Assembly: GCF_030272615.1 (NCBI RefSeq)
Contig: NC_081412.1
Span: forward strand, 141,400,747-141,464,746
Origin: Cryptomeria japonica
Taxonomy: Eukaryota; Streptophyta; Pinopsida; Cupressales; Cupressaceae
Direction: 5' to 3'
DNA length: 64,000 bases
Made by a program: the position numbers and the translations under genes. Each line of letters begins with the position of its first letter. Position 1 is the first letter of the stretch. The notes beneath the pieces were generated by a model. That model saw only the letters and a list, made by a program, of their open reading frames with translations. It was not told where the DNA came from and made no database searches. Positions 25,214 through 38,208 of the stretch are shown in pieces.

Positions 25214-28200
25214 TCAGTTTTTTGTTGTAGCGATAGAAACCCCTAATCTGTCTCCAAGGTACTCAAATGATCCTTTAGGTGAAAGTTCAGTGAAAATGTC
25301 TGCAATATGCTCTTTATTGTTCACATAAACTATTATAACTTCATTTAATTCCACCTTCTCCTTCAAATAGTTATACTTGATAGATATGTGCTTTGTCTTA
25401 GAGTGAAATACCAAATTTTTTGATATGTCTATAGTAGCAGAGTTATCATAGTGAATAACTACCTATCCATTGCAATGCACTTTTATTTCCTTCAACATTT
25501 GCTTCATCCATAGAACTTGTGTACAGATAGTATCACCAACAACATCCTCAGCTTCAACAGTAGATAAAGAAGTACATGATTGTTTCCTATTGATCCATGA
25601 AATAAGTTTCATTCCAACAAAGAAAGCTCCACCGGAAGTACTTTTCCAGTCATCAACATTACTTGCCTAATCTGCATGTGTATGCACACAAAGTAAAGTC
25701 AACATCCTTAGGGTACCACAAACCATATTCAGATGTACCTTGTAAGTATCTAAAAATTATTTTCACTACACTCTCATAATTTTCTCAAGGATCACTTTGA
25801 TATCTTGATGCAATGCAAACAACATTCATTATATCAGGCCTAGTTTTAGTCAAATATAGCAGACCTCCATTCATAGACTTGTATCTTGTAGGATTTACTG
25901 GTGTAGATTCATCTTTCCTTGTCAATTTCTCACTTGTAACCATAGGAGTACTAACTAGTTTAGAGACTTCCATACCAATCTCTTCAACAATTCCCTAGCA
26001 TACTTAGTTTGATAGATGAAAATACCTTTATTAGTTTGAGTAATCTGCAAACCTAAGAAAAATTTCATTTCTCCAATCATAGACATTTCAAATTCATTCT
26101 TCATATTGTTAGAAAATTTCATGCACAACTTATCTTCACCTCCAAAAATAATATCATCAACAAAAACTCAATAATCAGTATATCATAATTAGTGACTTTA
26201 TAATATAGATTACTGTCAGCATTACCTTTAGTGAAACCAATCTTCAAAAGATATTTATCTAACCTTGCATACCAATCTCTAGGTGCTTCTTTCAATCCAT
26301 ATAAAGCTTTCCTTAACCTACAAACCATGTTTTTATCATCTAAAAGTGAAAAACCATCAGGTTGCTCAATATAAACTTCCTCATCAAGATCCTAATTTAG
26401 AAAAGCACACTTTACATCCATCTGATAAACCTTGTACTTTTTATGTGTAGCATAGGTAAGAAATAATCTTATAGCTTAAATCCTAGCTACAGGTGCAAAA
26501 TTTTTACAATAATAAATTCCTTCCTTCTAAGAATATCCTTTACAAACCAATCTAGCTTTATTCCTCACAACTTGTCCATCTTCATTTAATTTATTCTTAA
26601 AAACCCATTTAGTTCCAATAACTTTCTTATTTTTAGGTCGGGTAAGTAAAATCCATGTGTTATTCTTCTCTATCTGATCTAATTCTTCTTCCATAACTTT
26701 ATACCAACATTCATCTTTACATGCTTCAATTACTGATACCGGTTCAAGTTAAGAAATTAAACATACCTCATTAGCTACAAATCTCCTTCTTGTCATGAGT
26801 CCATTGTACTTATCCCTAATGATCTAATGTTCTAAATAATTCAACCTTACATACCTAAGAGTCTTCTAAATCTTTGTTCCTCTTTCATGTTCTTCAGTTA
26901 CTGTCGAATTTTTTGATACTGCCAGAGTAACTGGTTCAACATTCTATTCTGATAAAGGTGTTACTGGTTGAGTTATTATCATTTCCACTACCAGTTCTTC
27001 TCATAAACTCTTATTTGACTTCTATTTAGCTCATCCTCCTTGACATTTGTGCTCTCCATAATTCTCTGCAATCTCTTGTTATAACATCTATATGTTTTTA
27101 TTTGATTAGAATAACCAATAAATATTCCTTCATCAAATCTAGGGTCAAATTTGCCAATGAAATCATGTCTCCTGATATAACATTTACTACCAAAGATTCT
27201 GAAATACTTAACTATAGGTGTATTGCTAGACCATAATTCATAAGGTGTCTTACCAATTTCCTTTTTGATATGTACTTTGTTGAATGTATAAACTGTTGTG
27301 TTCACTACTTCTCTCCAGTAGATATAAGGTAGATTAGCTTCCATCATTATAGTTCTAGCAGGATCTAAGGTAGTTATGTTCTTTCTTTCCATGAATCCAT
27401 TCTATTGAGGTGTCCGACAAGCAAAAAAATTTCTCCATATACTATGCTTCTCACAAAACTTATTAAACTCAACGGATGTGAATTCTCCACCATGATCTGA
27501 CCTTAAACAATTAATGTTCAATCCTGTGTCAGTTTCAACTTTAGCTTTAAATATTTTAAACTTTTCAAAAGCCTTAGATTTCTCCCTTAGAAAAGTAACC
27601 CACATCATTCTAGAATAATCATCAATGATTACCATAAGATATCTATCACCTTGAAATGTTTTAATTCTAGTAGGGCCATACAAATCAATATGAATAAGAT
27701 CAAGAACATAATTAGATTTGTCTTGTATAGTCTTGAAAGAGGTTCTGACTAGTTTTCCCATTTGACATTCTTCACATACCAGATTTTAGGGCTTCAACAT
27801 CTTAGGTATTTCTCTACTGCCTTAGTTGAACTGATCTTTACCATGCAATCAAAATTCACATTGCATAGCCTTCTATGTCATAGCCAACTCTTATCAATTT
27901 GTGTAATCAAACATGTCTTCTCACCGGAGTTCAAATGAAATATATTACCTTTTGTCTGTGTACTAGTTGCAATCTCCAAACCAGATCTATTAATGATTTT
28001 GCATTTGCCATCCTTGAATTGTAATTGAAATCCCTTATCCACCAATTGTCCTACACTCAAAAGATTATGCCTTAAACCTTCAACATAATAAACATTATCA
28101 ATATTTTTCTTACCATCTAATGATATAGCTCTTTTTCCTTTGATCACCCATCCTTTATCATCTCCAAATCTAACCAAATTGCCATCAAATTCTTGCAAAG

Positions 28201-29436
28201 ATAGAAACTTTCTTTTATCTCCAGTCATATGATGTGAACATCCACTATCAATTACCCATTCATCCTTATCATCAATTTTAGTAGCAAGTGCCTTCTCTTC
28301 AGGTACATTCTCTTCCAGTGCCGGCTCATCTTCCTTTATAGCTAGGAACACCCATTCCTTTCCATTGCGAGAACCACTATCAGAGTCTTGTGTTGGTTCA
28401 TCATTAGAATCAGTCACACCTTCCTCATCTGCAATGTAGCATGATTTATCTTTGTTTTTCCTATACTTATACTTCTTCTGATATCCAAGGTTAGGCTTAA
28501 AATATCTTCTAGCTCTTACTTCAAATCTTGAATTCCTTTCAGGACATCTAGATGCCAAAATGACCTATCTTATTACATGCAAAACATTTAAAAAGTACTT
28601 TTCCTTCATACTTAATTCCTACCAGTCCTTTACGTACTCTTCTAGAAAATAGGGATTCAAGTTTATCAAATACTTCATCTTCTCTTTTCATATCATCCAA
28701 TTATTTTGCATAAAAATCTTTCCAATTTTGCTTGCCGGTTGATGATGTAAATGCACGAAAAGCATGTTCAAACTTCACGGCTCCAAAAGGTCCAAATTCT
28801 TCAAGCTCAAAAGAAGATAATTTCCCAAGCAAGGCATTTGTATTGACAAAAGTATTAGCCATTGTTCTCAATTCATTAATTGTTGTAGCCTTCATCTTGT
28901 AAGCTAGTGGTGAAGCTCTTAGAAGTTTAGAAACTATTTCATCTTCACTCAGAGATCTGCCACAACATTGAATTCCCATGACAATTTCATTTACCCTTTC
29001 CATGGATGCAGTAATCCTTTCATCTTCTTCTATCTTTAGGTTTTCATAGCTCACCCGATAACCATCCAGTTGAGAAATCTTAACATGAGGGTAACCTTCA
29101 TTAAGAGTCTCCAACTTTTCCCATATATCCTTTGATGGTAATTTATCAATTAATCCCATTATTTGTTGATCAAAAAGTGCACACAAGAGGGATTCTCTAG
29201 ATCTACAATCATTCTCAAGCTCCTTATCCAAGTTTTCTGGAGGAGGATTGCCAGATGTCGGATTAAAAAGTGTAACACCATTCTTTGTGATTTCCCAAAT
29301 TTCCTTAGCGAGACATCTCAGAGGAGTCTCCATGTGAAATCTTCCATACTCTGTAATTTGTTCCATCAAGCCTACGAATATCTCTTCGAAAGATAGCAGC
29401 AAATGAACTAGATGAATTTGAACTGTTAGTCGCTAT
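25214..29436 (-). pseudogene. copia gag-pol, array unit C
   Basis: Complete domain order: RNase H ending at 25214, reverse transcriptase to about 26730, integrase about 26990-27850, protease (DSGCSHHMTG near 28240) and gag to 29436. Long readable stretches remain, for example the protease/GAG-pre-integrase segment 27878-28558 and gag 28701-29402. Defects: gag start ATA (29434-29436), stops at 26476-26478 and 26392-26394, and a one-base loss just before the catalytic VDD near 26165 that shifts the frame. Confidence 0.9.
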
Positions 29437-29493
29437 AGGATCTTCCTCAAGTGGTTAAGCTTCTGCAGAGACGACAAGAGCTCTGACACCAAT

Positions 29494-30657
29494 TCTTAGA
29501 CAGTTCAAATAACCAGAAGACAACTGAGAGGGGGGGGTGAATCAGTTGTCACCAGATTACCAGAACCTTAAGCAATTAACATTTTCATACGGGAACCCAA
29601 AAGATCAATACTGGAATTCATAAACCAATTACCAAAATAGCAGATATACCAATTAAGCATACACAACAATTAGAGAATAAATACCATCCACATGACACCA
29701 ATATTTGTACATGGAAAACCCTGTAAAGGGAAAAACCATAGTGGGAAGCCTACCGATACTAAGATAATACTTCAGCAATAACTATGTGATTACAAATTAA
29801 GGGGCGTGCACTTGCAGGAAGGCCAACAGCTTAGAGAACACTGCTCACTACAAAAGGAGTCTCACTAATTGCATAAAAATATAGACTACAATCCGAAAGA
29901 GAGAATGAATTGCAATGATAGCATATCCTATTCCTGAGTACAATTCCAGTTAAGCTAAATAACGGAGGACTAAATCCTCTTACATAAACCCAACTTGAGC
30001 ACCAATGATTGACCATATCCTCAGCATGAATGATTATAACATTATTTGCTCCTATACATCCTTTCATATCCCATACATATGGTCTACAATGAGATCTTAA
30101 ATCATATATATACAAACCCTCAACCACAAACAATAAGGTCGACCACCAGGCAATAAAGCAATTACATAATTTAAAAACATGTTGGCCTAAGACCAAACAA
30201 ATAATATCCAACCCATAAGACATCCCGAAAATAGATTGAGAAGTCCATACAACACGTTACATTAAGTCGGTCCATAACCTAGATAAACTGGATCCAATTT
30301 AGGTCTACACACGCTAAAGCAATGATCCCAATCAGCCAAGTCTCAAACATGATCACCATCAGCATCCTAAATCTCTACTAGAAGCCATACCAACACCTCT
30401 TATGCATAACATCAAATATCTTCAACAAAGCTCTGCCCGTGAAACCCTCACCAAATCAACAAACCAAGCTTACTTGCATATAGGATAGCATCTGATCACC
30501 AAATCAAAACCAACTAGCTGAACATGAATCTCAGTAGCATGAATAGAAGATCTAAGGAAATTCCATAAGCCAAAACATACCAGAGCATACTGGATCATCA
30601 TGATCTAATCCAACCAGAAACCAAACAACCTACCGGAACCAGAAGGATACTGGTAAA
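29494..30657 (-). repeat. LTR D, shared by array units C and D, 3' edge deleted
   Basis: Starts TCTTAGACAG. It has the long LTR form seen in A and E, not the shortened B/C form. The end of the LTR, the polypurine tract and the first part of the 3' noncoding region of unit D are lost. The sequence jumps from GGTAAA (30652-30657) to TGACATCAATGCTAG, a deletion of roughly 285 bp compared with unit C. Confidence 0.85.
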
Positions 30658-30818
30658 TGACATCAATGCTAGAAATATGACATAAATATCAAATCATAAA
30701 TCATAAACCACTGAATCACAAGGCTAACTACTCCCCCTGAGTAGTAGCATCCCCACATCAACCCAGAATGAATAATATCTCTGATAATGCATACCAAACT
30801 GATGCCAAATAAAATCAA

Positions 30819-33800
30819 TCAGTTTTCTACCGAAGTGACAAAAAAACACTAATCTATCTCTGAGTTAATCGAATGATTCTTTAGGCAAAGGTATAGTGAT
30901 AATATCTGCAATCTACTCTTTAGTGTTCACATAAACCAATCTAACTTCATTTTCTTTGACCTTCTCCTTCAAAAAGTTATACTTGATAGATATGTGCTTT
31001 GTCTTAGAGTGAAATACCGGATTCTATGATATGTCTATAACAACAGAGTTATCACGGTGAATAACTATGTGTCCAATGCAATGCAGTTTTATGTCCTTCA
31101 ACATTTGCTTCATCCCTAGAACTTGTGTATAGTTAGTAGCAATAACGACATACTTAGCTTCAGCAATAGATAAAGAAGTACATGATTGTTGCTTGCTGAT
31201 CCATGAAATAAGTTTCATCCCAAGAAAGAAAGCTCCACCGGAAGTATATTTTCGGTCATCAACATCACTTGCCCAATCTACATTTGTGTATGCACACAAA
31301 GTAATGTCATCATCCTTAGGGTACCACAAACCATATTCAGATGTACCTTATAAGTATCTAAACATTATTTTTATTGCACTCTCATAAATTTCTCTAAGGG
31401 CACTTTGATATCTTGATGCAATGCAAACAACATTCATTATATCAAGCCTAGTCTGAGTCAATTATAGCAGACCTCCAATCATAGACTTGTATCTTGTAGG
31501 ATTTACTAGTGTAGATTCATCTTTCCTTGTCAATTTCTCATTTGTAACCATAGGAGTACTAATCGGTTTAGAGTCTCCTATACCAAATTTCTTCAAGAAT
31601 TCCATAGGATACTTAGTTTGACAGATGAAAATACCATTAGCAGTCTGAGTAATCTGCAAACCTAAGAAAAAATTGATTTCCCCAATCATAGACATTTCAA
31701 ATTCATTCTCCATATTGTTAGAATATTCCATGCACAACTTATCTTCACCTCCAAAAATAATGTCATCAACAAAAACCTCAATAATCAGTATATCATCATG
31801 AGTGAATTTATAATATAGAATACTGCCAATATTACCTTTAGTGAAGCTAGGCTTCAAAATATATTTACTTAACCTTGTATACCAAGCTGTAGGTGTCTGT
31901 TTCAATCCATATAAAACTTTCCTTAACCTGCAAACCATGTTTTCATCATCTGAAAGTGAAAAACCATCAGGTTGCTCAATATAAAATTCCTCATCAAGAT
32001 CCCCATTTAGAAAAGAACACTTAACATCCATCTAATAAACCTTGTAGTTTTTATGTGCAACATAGGCAAGAAATAATCTTACAACTTCAATCCTAGCTAC
32101 AGGTGCAAAAGTTTCACCATAATCAATTCCTTCCTTTTGAGAATATCCTTTACAAACCAATCTAGCTTTATTCCTTACAACTTGTCCATCTTCATTTAAT
32201 TTATTCCTAAAAAATTATTTAGTTCCAATAACATTCTTATTTTTAGGTTGTGTAACTAAAATCCATGTGTTATTCTTGTCTATCTGATCTAATTCTTCTT
32301 CCATAGCTTTCATCCAACATTCATCTTTACATGCTTCAATTACTAATATTGATGCAACTTGATAAATTAAACATACCTCATTAGTTGAAAATCTCCTTCT
32401 TGTCATCAGTCCATTGTACTTATCCTCAATTATTTGATTTTCTAAATCATTCAACCTTACATACCTAGGAGTCTTCTGATTGTTTGTTCCTCTTTCCTGT
32501 TCTTCGGTTACTGTTGAATTTTCTGACATTGCCAAAGCAACTGGTTCAACATTATGTTCTAGTAAAGGTGTTACCAGTTCAGTTATGATCATTTCCACTA
32601 TCGGTTCTTGCTCATAAACTCTAATTTAACTTCTATTCAGCACATCCACCTTAACATTTTCTCTCTCCATAATTCTTTGCAATCTCTTGTTATAACATCT
32701 ATATGCTTTTATTTCATTAGAATAATATTCCTTCATCACATCTAGGGTCAAATTTCCTAGTGAAGTCATCTCTCCTAATATAACCTTTACTACTAAAGAT
32801 TCTGAAATACTTAACAATAGGTGTATTGCCAAACCATAATTCATAAGGTGTCTTACCAGTTTCCCCTTTGATATTTACTTTGTTGTATGTATAAACTATT
32901 GTGCTCACTACTTCTCTCTAGTAGATATGAGGTAGATTAGCTTCCATCATCGTAGTTATAGTAGCATCCAAGATAGTTGAGTTCTTTCTTTCAACAACTC
33001 CATTCTACTGAGGTGTTCGGGGAGCAGAAAATTTTCTCCTTATACCATGCTTCTCACACAAGTTATTAAACTCACTGAATGTGAATTCTCCACCATGATA
33101 TGTCCTTAAACACTTAATCTTCAATCATGTCTCAATTTCAACTTCAGCTTTAAAGATTTTAAACTTTTCAAAAGCCTCAGATTTCTCCCTTAGAAAACTA
33201 ACCCACATCATTCTATAATAATCATCAATGATTAGCATAAGATATATATCACTTTGAAAACTTTTAATTCTAGGAGGGCCACACAAATCAGTATGAATAA
33301 GATCAAGAACATCATTAGATTTGTCTTGTATACTCTTAAAAGAGGTTCTGACCTATTTTCCCATTTGACATTCTTCACATTCCATATTATAGGGCTTCAT
33401 AATCTTAGGTATATCTCTAACTGCCTTATTTAAACTGATCTTTACAATGCAATCAAAATTCACATGACATAGCCTTTTATGCCATAGCCAACTCTCATCA
33501 ATTTGTGTAGTCAAACATGTCTTCTCACCGGAATTCAAATGATATATATTACCTTTTGTTTGTGTACCGGTTGCAATCTCCAAACCAGATCTATTATTTA
33601 TTTTTCATTTCGCATCCTTGAATTGTAATTGAAATCCCTTATCCACCAATTGTCCTACACTTAAAATTTTATGCCTTAAACCTTCAACATAATAAACATT
33701 ATCTGTATTGTTCTTAACATCTAATGACATAGTTCCTTTTCCTTTGATCATGCATTATTTGTCATTTCCAAATCTAACCAGACTACCATCAAATTCTTGC

Positions 33801-35037
33801 AAATATAGAAACTTCCTTTTATCTCCAGTCATATGATGTGAACATCCACTGTCAATTACCCATTCATCCTTATCTTCAATTTTAGCAGCAAGTGCCTTCT
33901 CTTTAGGTACATTCTATTCTAGTACTGGCTCATCTTCCTTGATAGCTAGGAACACCCATTCCTTTCCATTGTCGGAACCACTAGCAAATTCTTGTGCCAG
34001 TTCATCATTAGAATCAGTCACACCTTCCTCATCCGCAATGTAGCATGATTTGTCTTTTTTTTCCTATACTTATACTTCTTATGATATCCAAGGTTAGGCT
34101 TAAAAGATCTTCTAGCTCTTTCTTCAGATCTTGAATTCCTTTCAGGATATCTAGATGCAAAATGACCTATCTTATTACATGCAAAACATTTAAAAGGAGC
34201 TTTTCCTTCATACTTACTTCCTACCAGTCCTTTAGGTACTCTTCTAGCAAATAGGGCTTCAAGTTGCTCAAATTTTTCATCTTCTCTTTTCATATCATCC
34301 AATTCCTTTGCATACAAAGTTTTCCAATCTTTCTTGTCGGTTGATGAGGTAAATGCATAAAAAGTAGGTTCAGACTTCATAGCTCTAGAAGGTCCAAATT
34401 CTTCAAGCTCAAAAGAAGATAATTTTTGAACCAAGGTATCTCTATTGACATAAGTATTAGCCATTGTTCTCAATTCATTAATTGCAGTAGCCTTCATCTT
34501 GTAAGCCGGTGGTAATGCTCTCAAAACTTTAGAAACTATTTCATCTTCACTCAAAGATCCACCACAACATTGAATTCCCATGACAATTTTATTTAACCTT
34601 TCCATGAATGCAATACTCCTTTCATCTTCTTCCATCTTTAGGTTTTCATATCTCACCCAGTAACCATCAAGTTTAGCAATCTTAACAGTAAGGTCACCTT
34701 CATTAAGAGTCTCCAACTTGTCCCATATAGCCTTTGCTAATGATTTGTCAGTCAATCCCATTATTTATTGATCAAAAAGTGCACATAAGAGGGTTTCTCT
34801 AGATCTACAATCATTATCAGGCCGCTTATCCAAGTTTGTCGGATGAGTATTTCCAGATGCTAGATTAAAAGGTGTAACACCATTCTCTATGATTTCCCAA
34901 ATTTCCTTACCGAGACATCTCAGATGAGTCTCCATCTGAATCTTCCATACTTTGTAATTTGTTCCATCAAGCCTAGGAATATCTCTCCAAATGATAGCAG
35001 CAGATGAACTAGATGAACTTGAATTGTTAGTCACCAT
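30819..35037 (-). pseudogene. copia gag-pol, array unit D
   Basis: The least damaged unit in its key codons. The gag ATG is present (35035-35037, MVTNNSSSSSSS), reverse transcriptase keeps FVDDIIFGGED (near 31760), and the Glu codon that became a stop in units A-C is intact. Gag runs to about 34018 with a CCHC knuckle whose last Cys is Tyr (CFACNKIGHFASRYPE). The protease, GAG-pre-integrase, integrase and RNase H segments follow, with several frameshifts and stops. It probably best represents the ancestor of the array. Confidence 0.9.
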
Positions 35038-35094
35038 AGGATCTTCCTGAGGAAGTTAAACTTCTGCATAGTGGACTAGAGCTTAGATACCAAT

Positions 35095-36329
35095 TTTTAG
35101 ACAGTTCAAATAACTGAAAGACAAGTGAGACGGGGGCTAAATCAATTGTCACCAAATTACCAGAACCTTAAGCAATTTAGACTTTAATACTGGAACCCAA
35201 AAGATCATTACTGGAATTCATAAACCAATTACCCAAAATAACAGATATACCAATTAAGCATAAACAATAATTAGAGAATAAATACCATCCACATGACACC
35301 AAGATTTGTACGTGGAAAACCCGGTAAAGGGAAAAACCATGGTTGGAAGCCTACCCACAGTCAGATAATACTTCTGTAGTATGTGATTATAAATTGAGGG
35401 GCCTACACTTGCAGGAAGGAAAACAACCTAGAGCACACTGCTCATTACAAAAGGAGTCTCATTGAATACATAAAAACCTAGACTACAATTCGGAAGAGAG
35501 AATGAACTACAATGATAACATCTCCTATGCCTAAGTATAGTTTCAGTTAAGTTAAATACTAGAGGACTAAATAATCTTACATAAACCCAACTTGATCACC
35601 AATGATCGACCAAATCCTCTGCATGAATGATTATTACATTATCCTCTCATATACATCCTTTCATATTCCATACATATGATCTACAATGAGATCTTACATC
35701 ATATATATACAAACCCTTAGTCACAAACAATAAGGTCAGCCACCAGACAATAAAGCAATTACATAATTACAAAAGATGTCATCCTGAGACCAAACAAATA
35801 ATATCTAACCCATAAGACATCCTGAAAAACACATCGATATGTTCAAACAAAACTTTACATTAAGTCGGTCCATAATCTAGATAAACGGGACCCAATTTAG
35901 GTCTACACATGCTAAAGAAATTATCCCAATCAACCAAGTCTTGAACATGATCACCATCAGCATCTTGAATCTCTACTAGAAGCTGCACCAACACCACTTA
36001 TGCATAACATCAAAGATTTTCAATAAAGATCTATTGGTGAATCCCTCACTAGATCAACAAACCAAGCTTACCAGCATACAAGATAGCATCCGATAACCAA
36101 ATCAAAACCAACTGACTAAACATGAATCTGAGTAGCATGAATAGAAGATCTAAGCCAATTCCATAAGCCAAAACTTATCGGAGCATACTAGATCATCATG
36201 ATCTAATCCAACTAGAAACCAAACAACCTACCGGGACTAGAAGGATACCTGCAAACAACCAAAATAGCTAGTGTTGACATCAATGAAAAAACATCAATGT
36301 AAGATATAATCAATTCCTCCAAATGGCCA
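35095..36329 (-). repeat. LTR E, outer 5' LTR of the copia array
   Basis: 1235 bp, beginning TTTTAGACAG and breaking off at GGCCA, where the transposase intron resumes. The last three bases and any target duplication are missing. The hairpin near the left end is diverged (GACAAGTGA/TCAATTGTC). Confidence 0.85.
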
Positions 36330-36505
36330 GCACTATTGCTACTTACCTCATGTAATTTCCAAGATCATATATAACTTTCTTGACATTGTTGTCAAAGTTG
36401 TCTGGGAGAGATAGAGGTAGAACATATTGCAACAATTATAAAATGATCTTTTCATTATTTTTCCAAAAGTAGTAAACATAATACACTGAGAAGTACATGC
36501 AGTAT

Positions 36506-36590
<85 letters not shown>

Positions 36591-36655
36591 CCATAATAAT
36601 TACCTTAATGAAGGTATGTCAATCATGTGTTTTTATCCCCGACCCAAATTCACCT
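36330..36655 (-). pseudogene. CACTA TNP2-type transposase, middle part
   Basis: Between two copia insertions lies transposase sequence on the - strand. The end of one exon (36655-36604) reads GIKTHD*HTFIK (the stop where the family has an aromatic residue) and ends at a GTAATT donor. A TA-rich intron follows. The next exon (about 36447-36347) encodes QYVLPLSLPDNFDNN and KKVIYDLGNYM, ending at a GTAAGT donor at 36346-36341. These match the family's segment between Transposase_21 and DUF4218 (SHD.H...LLPIALR). They join the exon at 51469 upward on one side and the exon at 10546 on the other. Confidence 0.85.
36511..36590. repeat. (TA)n microsatellite
   Basis: About 40 TA units interrupted by two TG steps, inside an intron of the decayed CACTA transposase gene. 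Confidence 0.97.
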
Positions 36656-37866
36656 TTTTAGATAGTTCAGATAACCAAAAGACAACTGAGAGGGGGGGTG
36701 AATCAGTTGTCATAGATTATAGGAACCATTAGCAATTTAAACTTAAATAACGGAACCCAAAACATTAATACCAGAATAGCGGTTAATCAACTAAGTATAA
36801 ACAATAATCACAGAATAAAAGCCATCCACACAACACCAAGATTTGTACATGAAAAACCCGGTAAAGGAAAAAACCACGGTAGGAAGCCTACCCATAGCCA
36901 GATAATACTTATATAGTAAGTATGTGAATTACAAGGGGCCTACATTTGCAGGAAGGCCAACACCCTAGAGCACACCGCTCATCACAAAAGGAGCCTCACT
37001 GACTACATACAAATCCAGACTACAATCTAGAGAAGTGTTGAACTACAAAAGATAGCATCTTCTATGCCTGAGTACAATTCTGGTTAAGCTCAATACTGGA
37101 GGACTAAATCCTCTTACATAAACCCAATTTGATATCCAATGATTGACCAACTCGTCTGCCTAAATGATATTACATTATTCGCACATTACATTCCTTGACC
37201 ATGACCTCTTAAATATCATAATGATATACAATGAGATCTTACATCTATATATACAAACCCTCGACCATAAATAATCAGGTCAGCCACCAAACAATAAACC
37301 GATTACATAATTACAAACCATGTCAGCCTTAGATAAAACAGATAATATCAACACATAAGGCATCCCAAAAATACATCAATAGGTCCTATCCACACGTTAC
37401 ATTAAACTCAGCCCATAACCTAGATCAATTGGGACCAAGTATAGGTCCATACACTTCAACGATGATCTCCAACCACCAAGTCTTGAACATGATCACAACA
37501 ACATCCTAAAACTCCATCAGAGGTTGCACCAACACCACTTATGCAATTCATCAAATGATCTCCATCAAAATCTCTGCCGGTGAGACCCTCGCCAGAACCA
37601 GAAACCAATCTTCTAAGAAAGCAGGATAGCATCCAATCACCAAACCAAAACCAACTGACCAAATATGAGTATAAGCATCATGAACAAGTCAATTCCATCA
37701 ACAAACTATACTGAAGCCTACCAGATCATGCCGGATCAAATCTAACTAAAAACCACTCAACCTACCGAGACCAGAAGGGTGTCGGTAAAGCATCCAAATA
37801 GCTAGTGTTGACATCAATGACAAAACATCAATGCAACACATAATCAATTCCACCAAATGGCCAACA
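36656..37866 (-). repeat. LTR F, 3' LTR of copia element F-G
   Basis: 1211 bp, starting TTTTAGATAG and ending GGCCAACA on the + strand. An inverted repeat brackets the LTR/polypurine junction: arms at 37802-37825 and 37875-37898 match at 21 of 24 positions. A TATA-like run lies near 37250. It differs from LTR G by roughly 10-15% by eye, so the insertion is old. Confidence 0.9.
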
Positions 37867-38208
37867 ATCTCCTCCTTTGGCATTGATGGCAACACTAGAT
37901 GTGAAAAACATCTAAGTACAAGGAAATGCTAAACAAGTCTCCCCTTGTGGAAGACAACCAACAAACTTCCACGTATAGCTCTGAATTTTTCTTTATCAAT
38001 ATCACTCCCGTTTGCACTTTCTTTTTCACATCAATATCACTCCCCCTTTGACATCAATTCTAGAAATCTAACAAAAACATCAAAGCAAAAACATAAGTCT
38101 CTAAATCACAAAGCTGACTACTCACCCTGAGTAGTAGCATCCCACATTACTACCAGAATGAATAATATCTCTGATAATGCATGTCGAACTAATGCCAAAC
38201 CACATCAA

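Larger units (their letters stand above)
10666..36329 (-). mobile_element. tandem copia family 1 array: five LTRs, four internal regions
   Basis: Reading left to right the order is LTR A, internal A, LTR B, internal B, LTR C, internal C, LTR D, internal D, LTR E, all on the - strand. Each internal LTR serves as the 5' LTR of the unit on its left and the 3' LTR of the unit on its right, with no other DNA between. Copia elements that insert side by side would each bring two LTRs and target duplications, so the shared LTRs point to unequal recombination. The left edge is flanked by ATATC. The right edge lacks the last bases of the LTR (GGCCA then transposase intron sequence), so the target duplication cannot be confirmed. 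Two foreign solo LTRs lie inside unit B. Confidence 0.88.
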
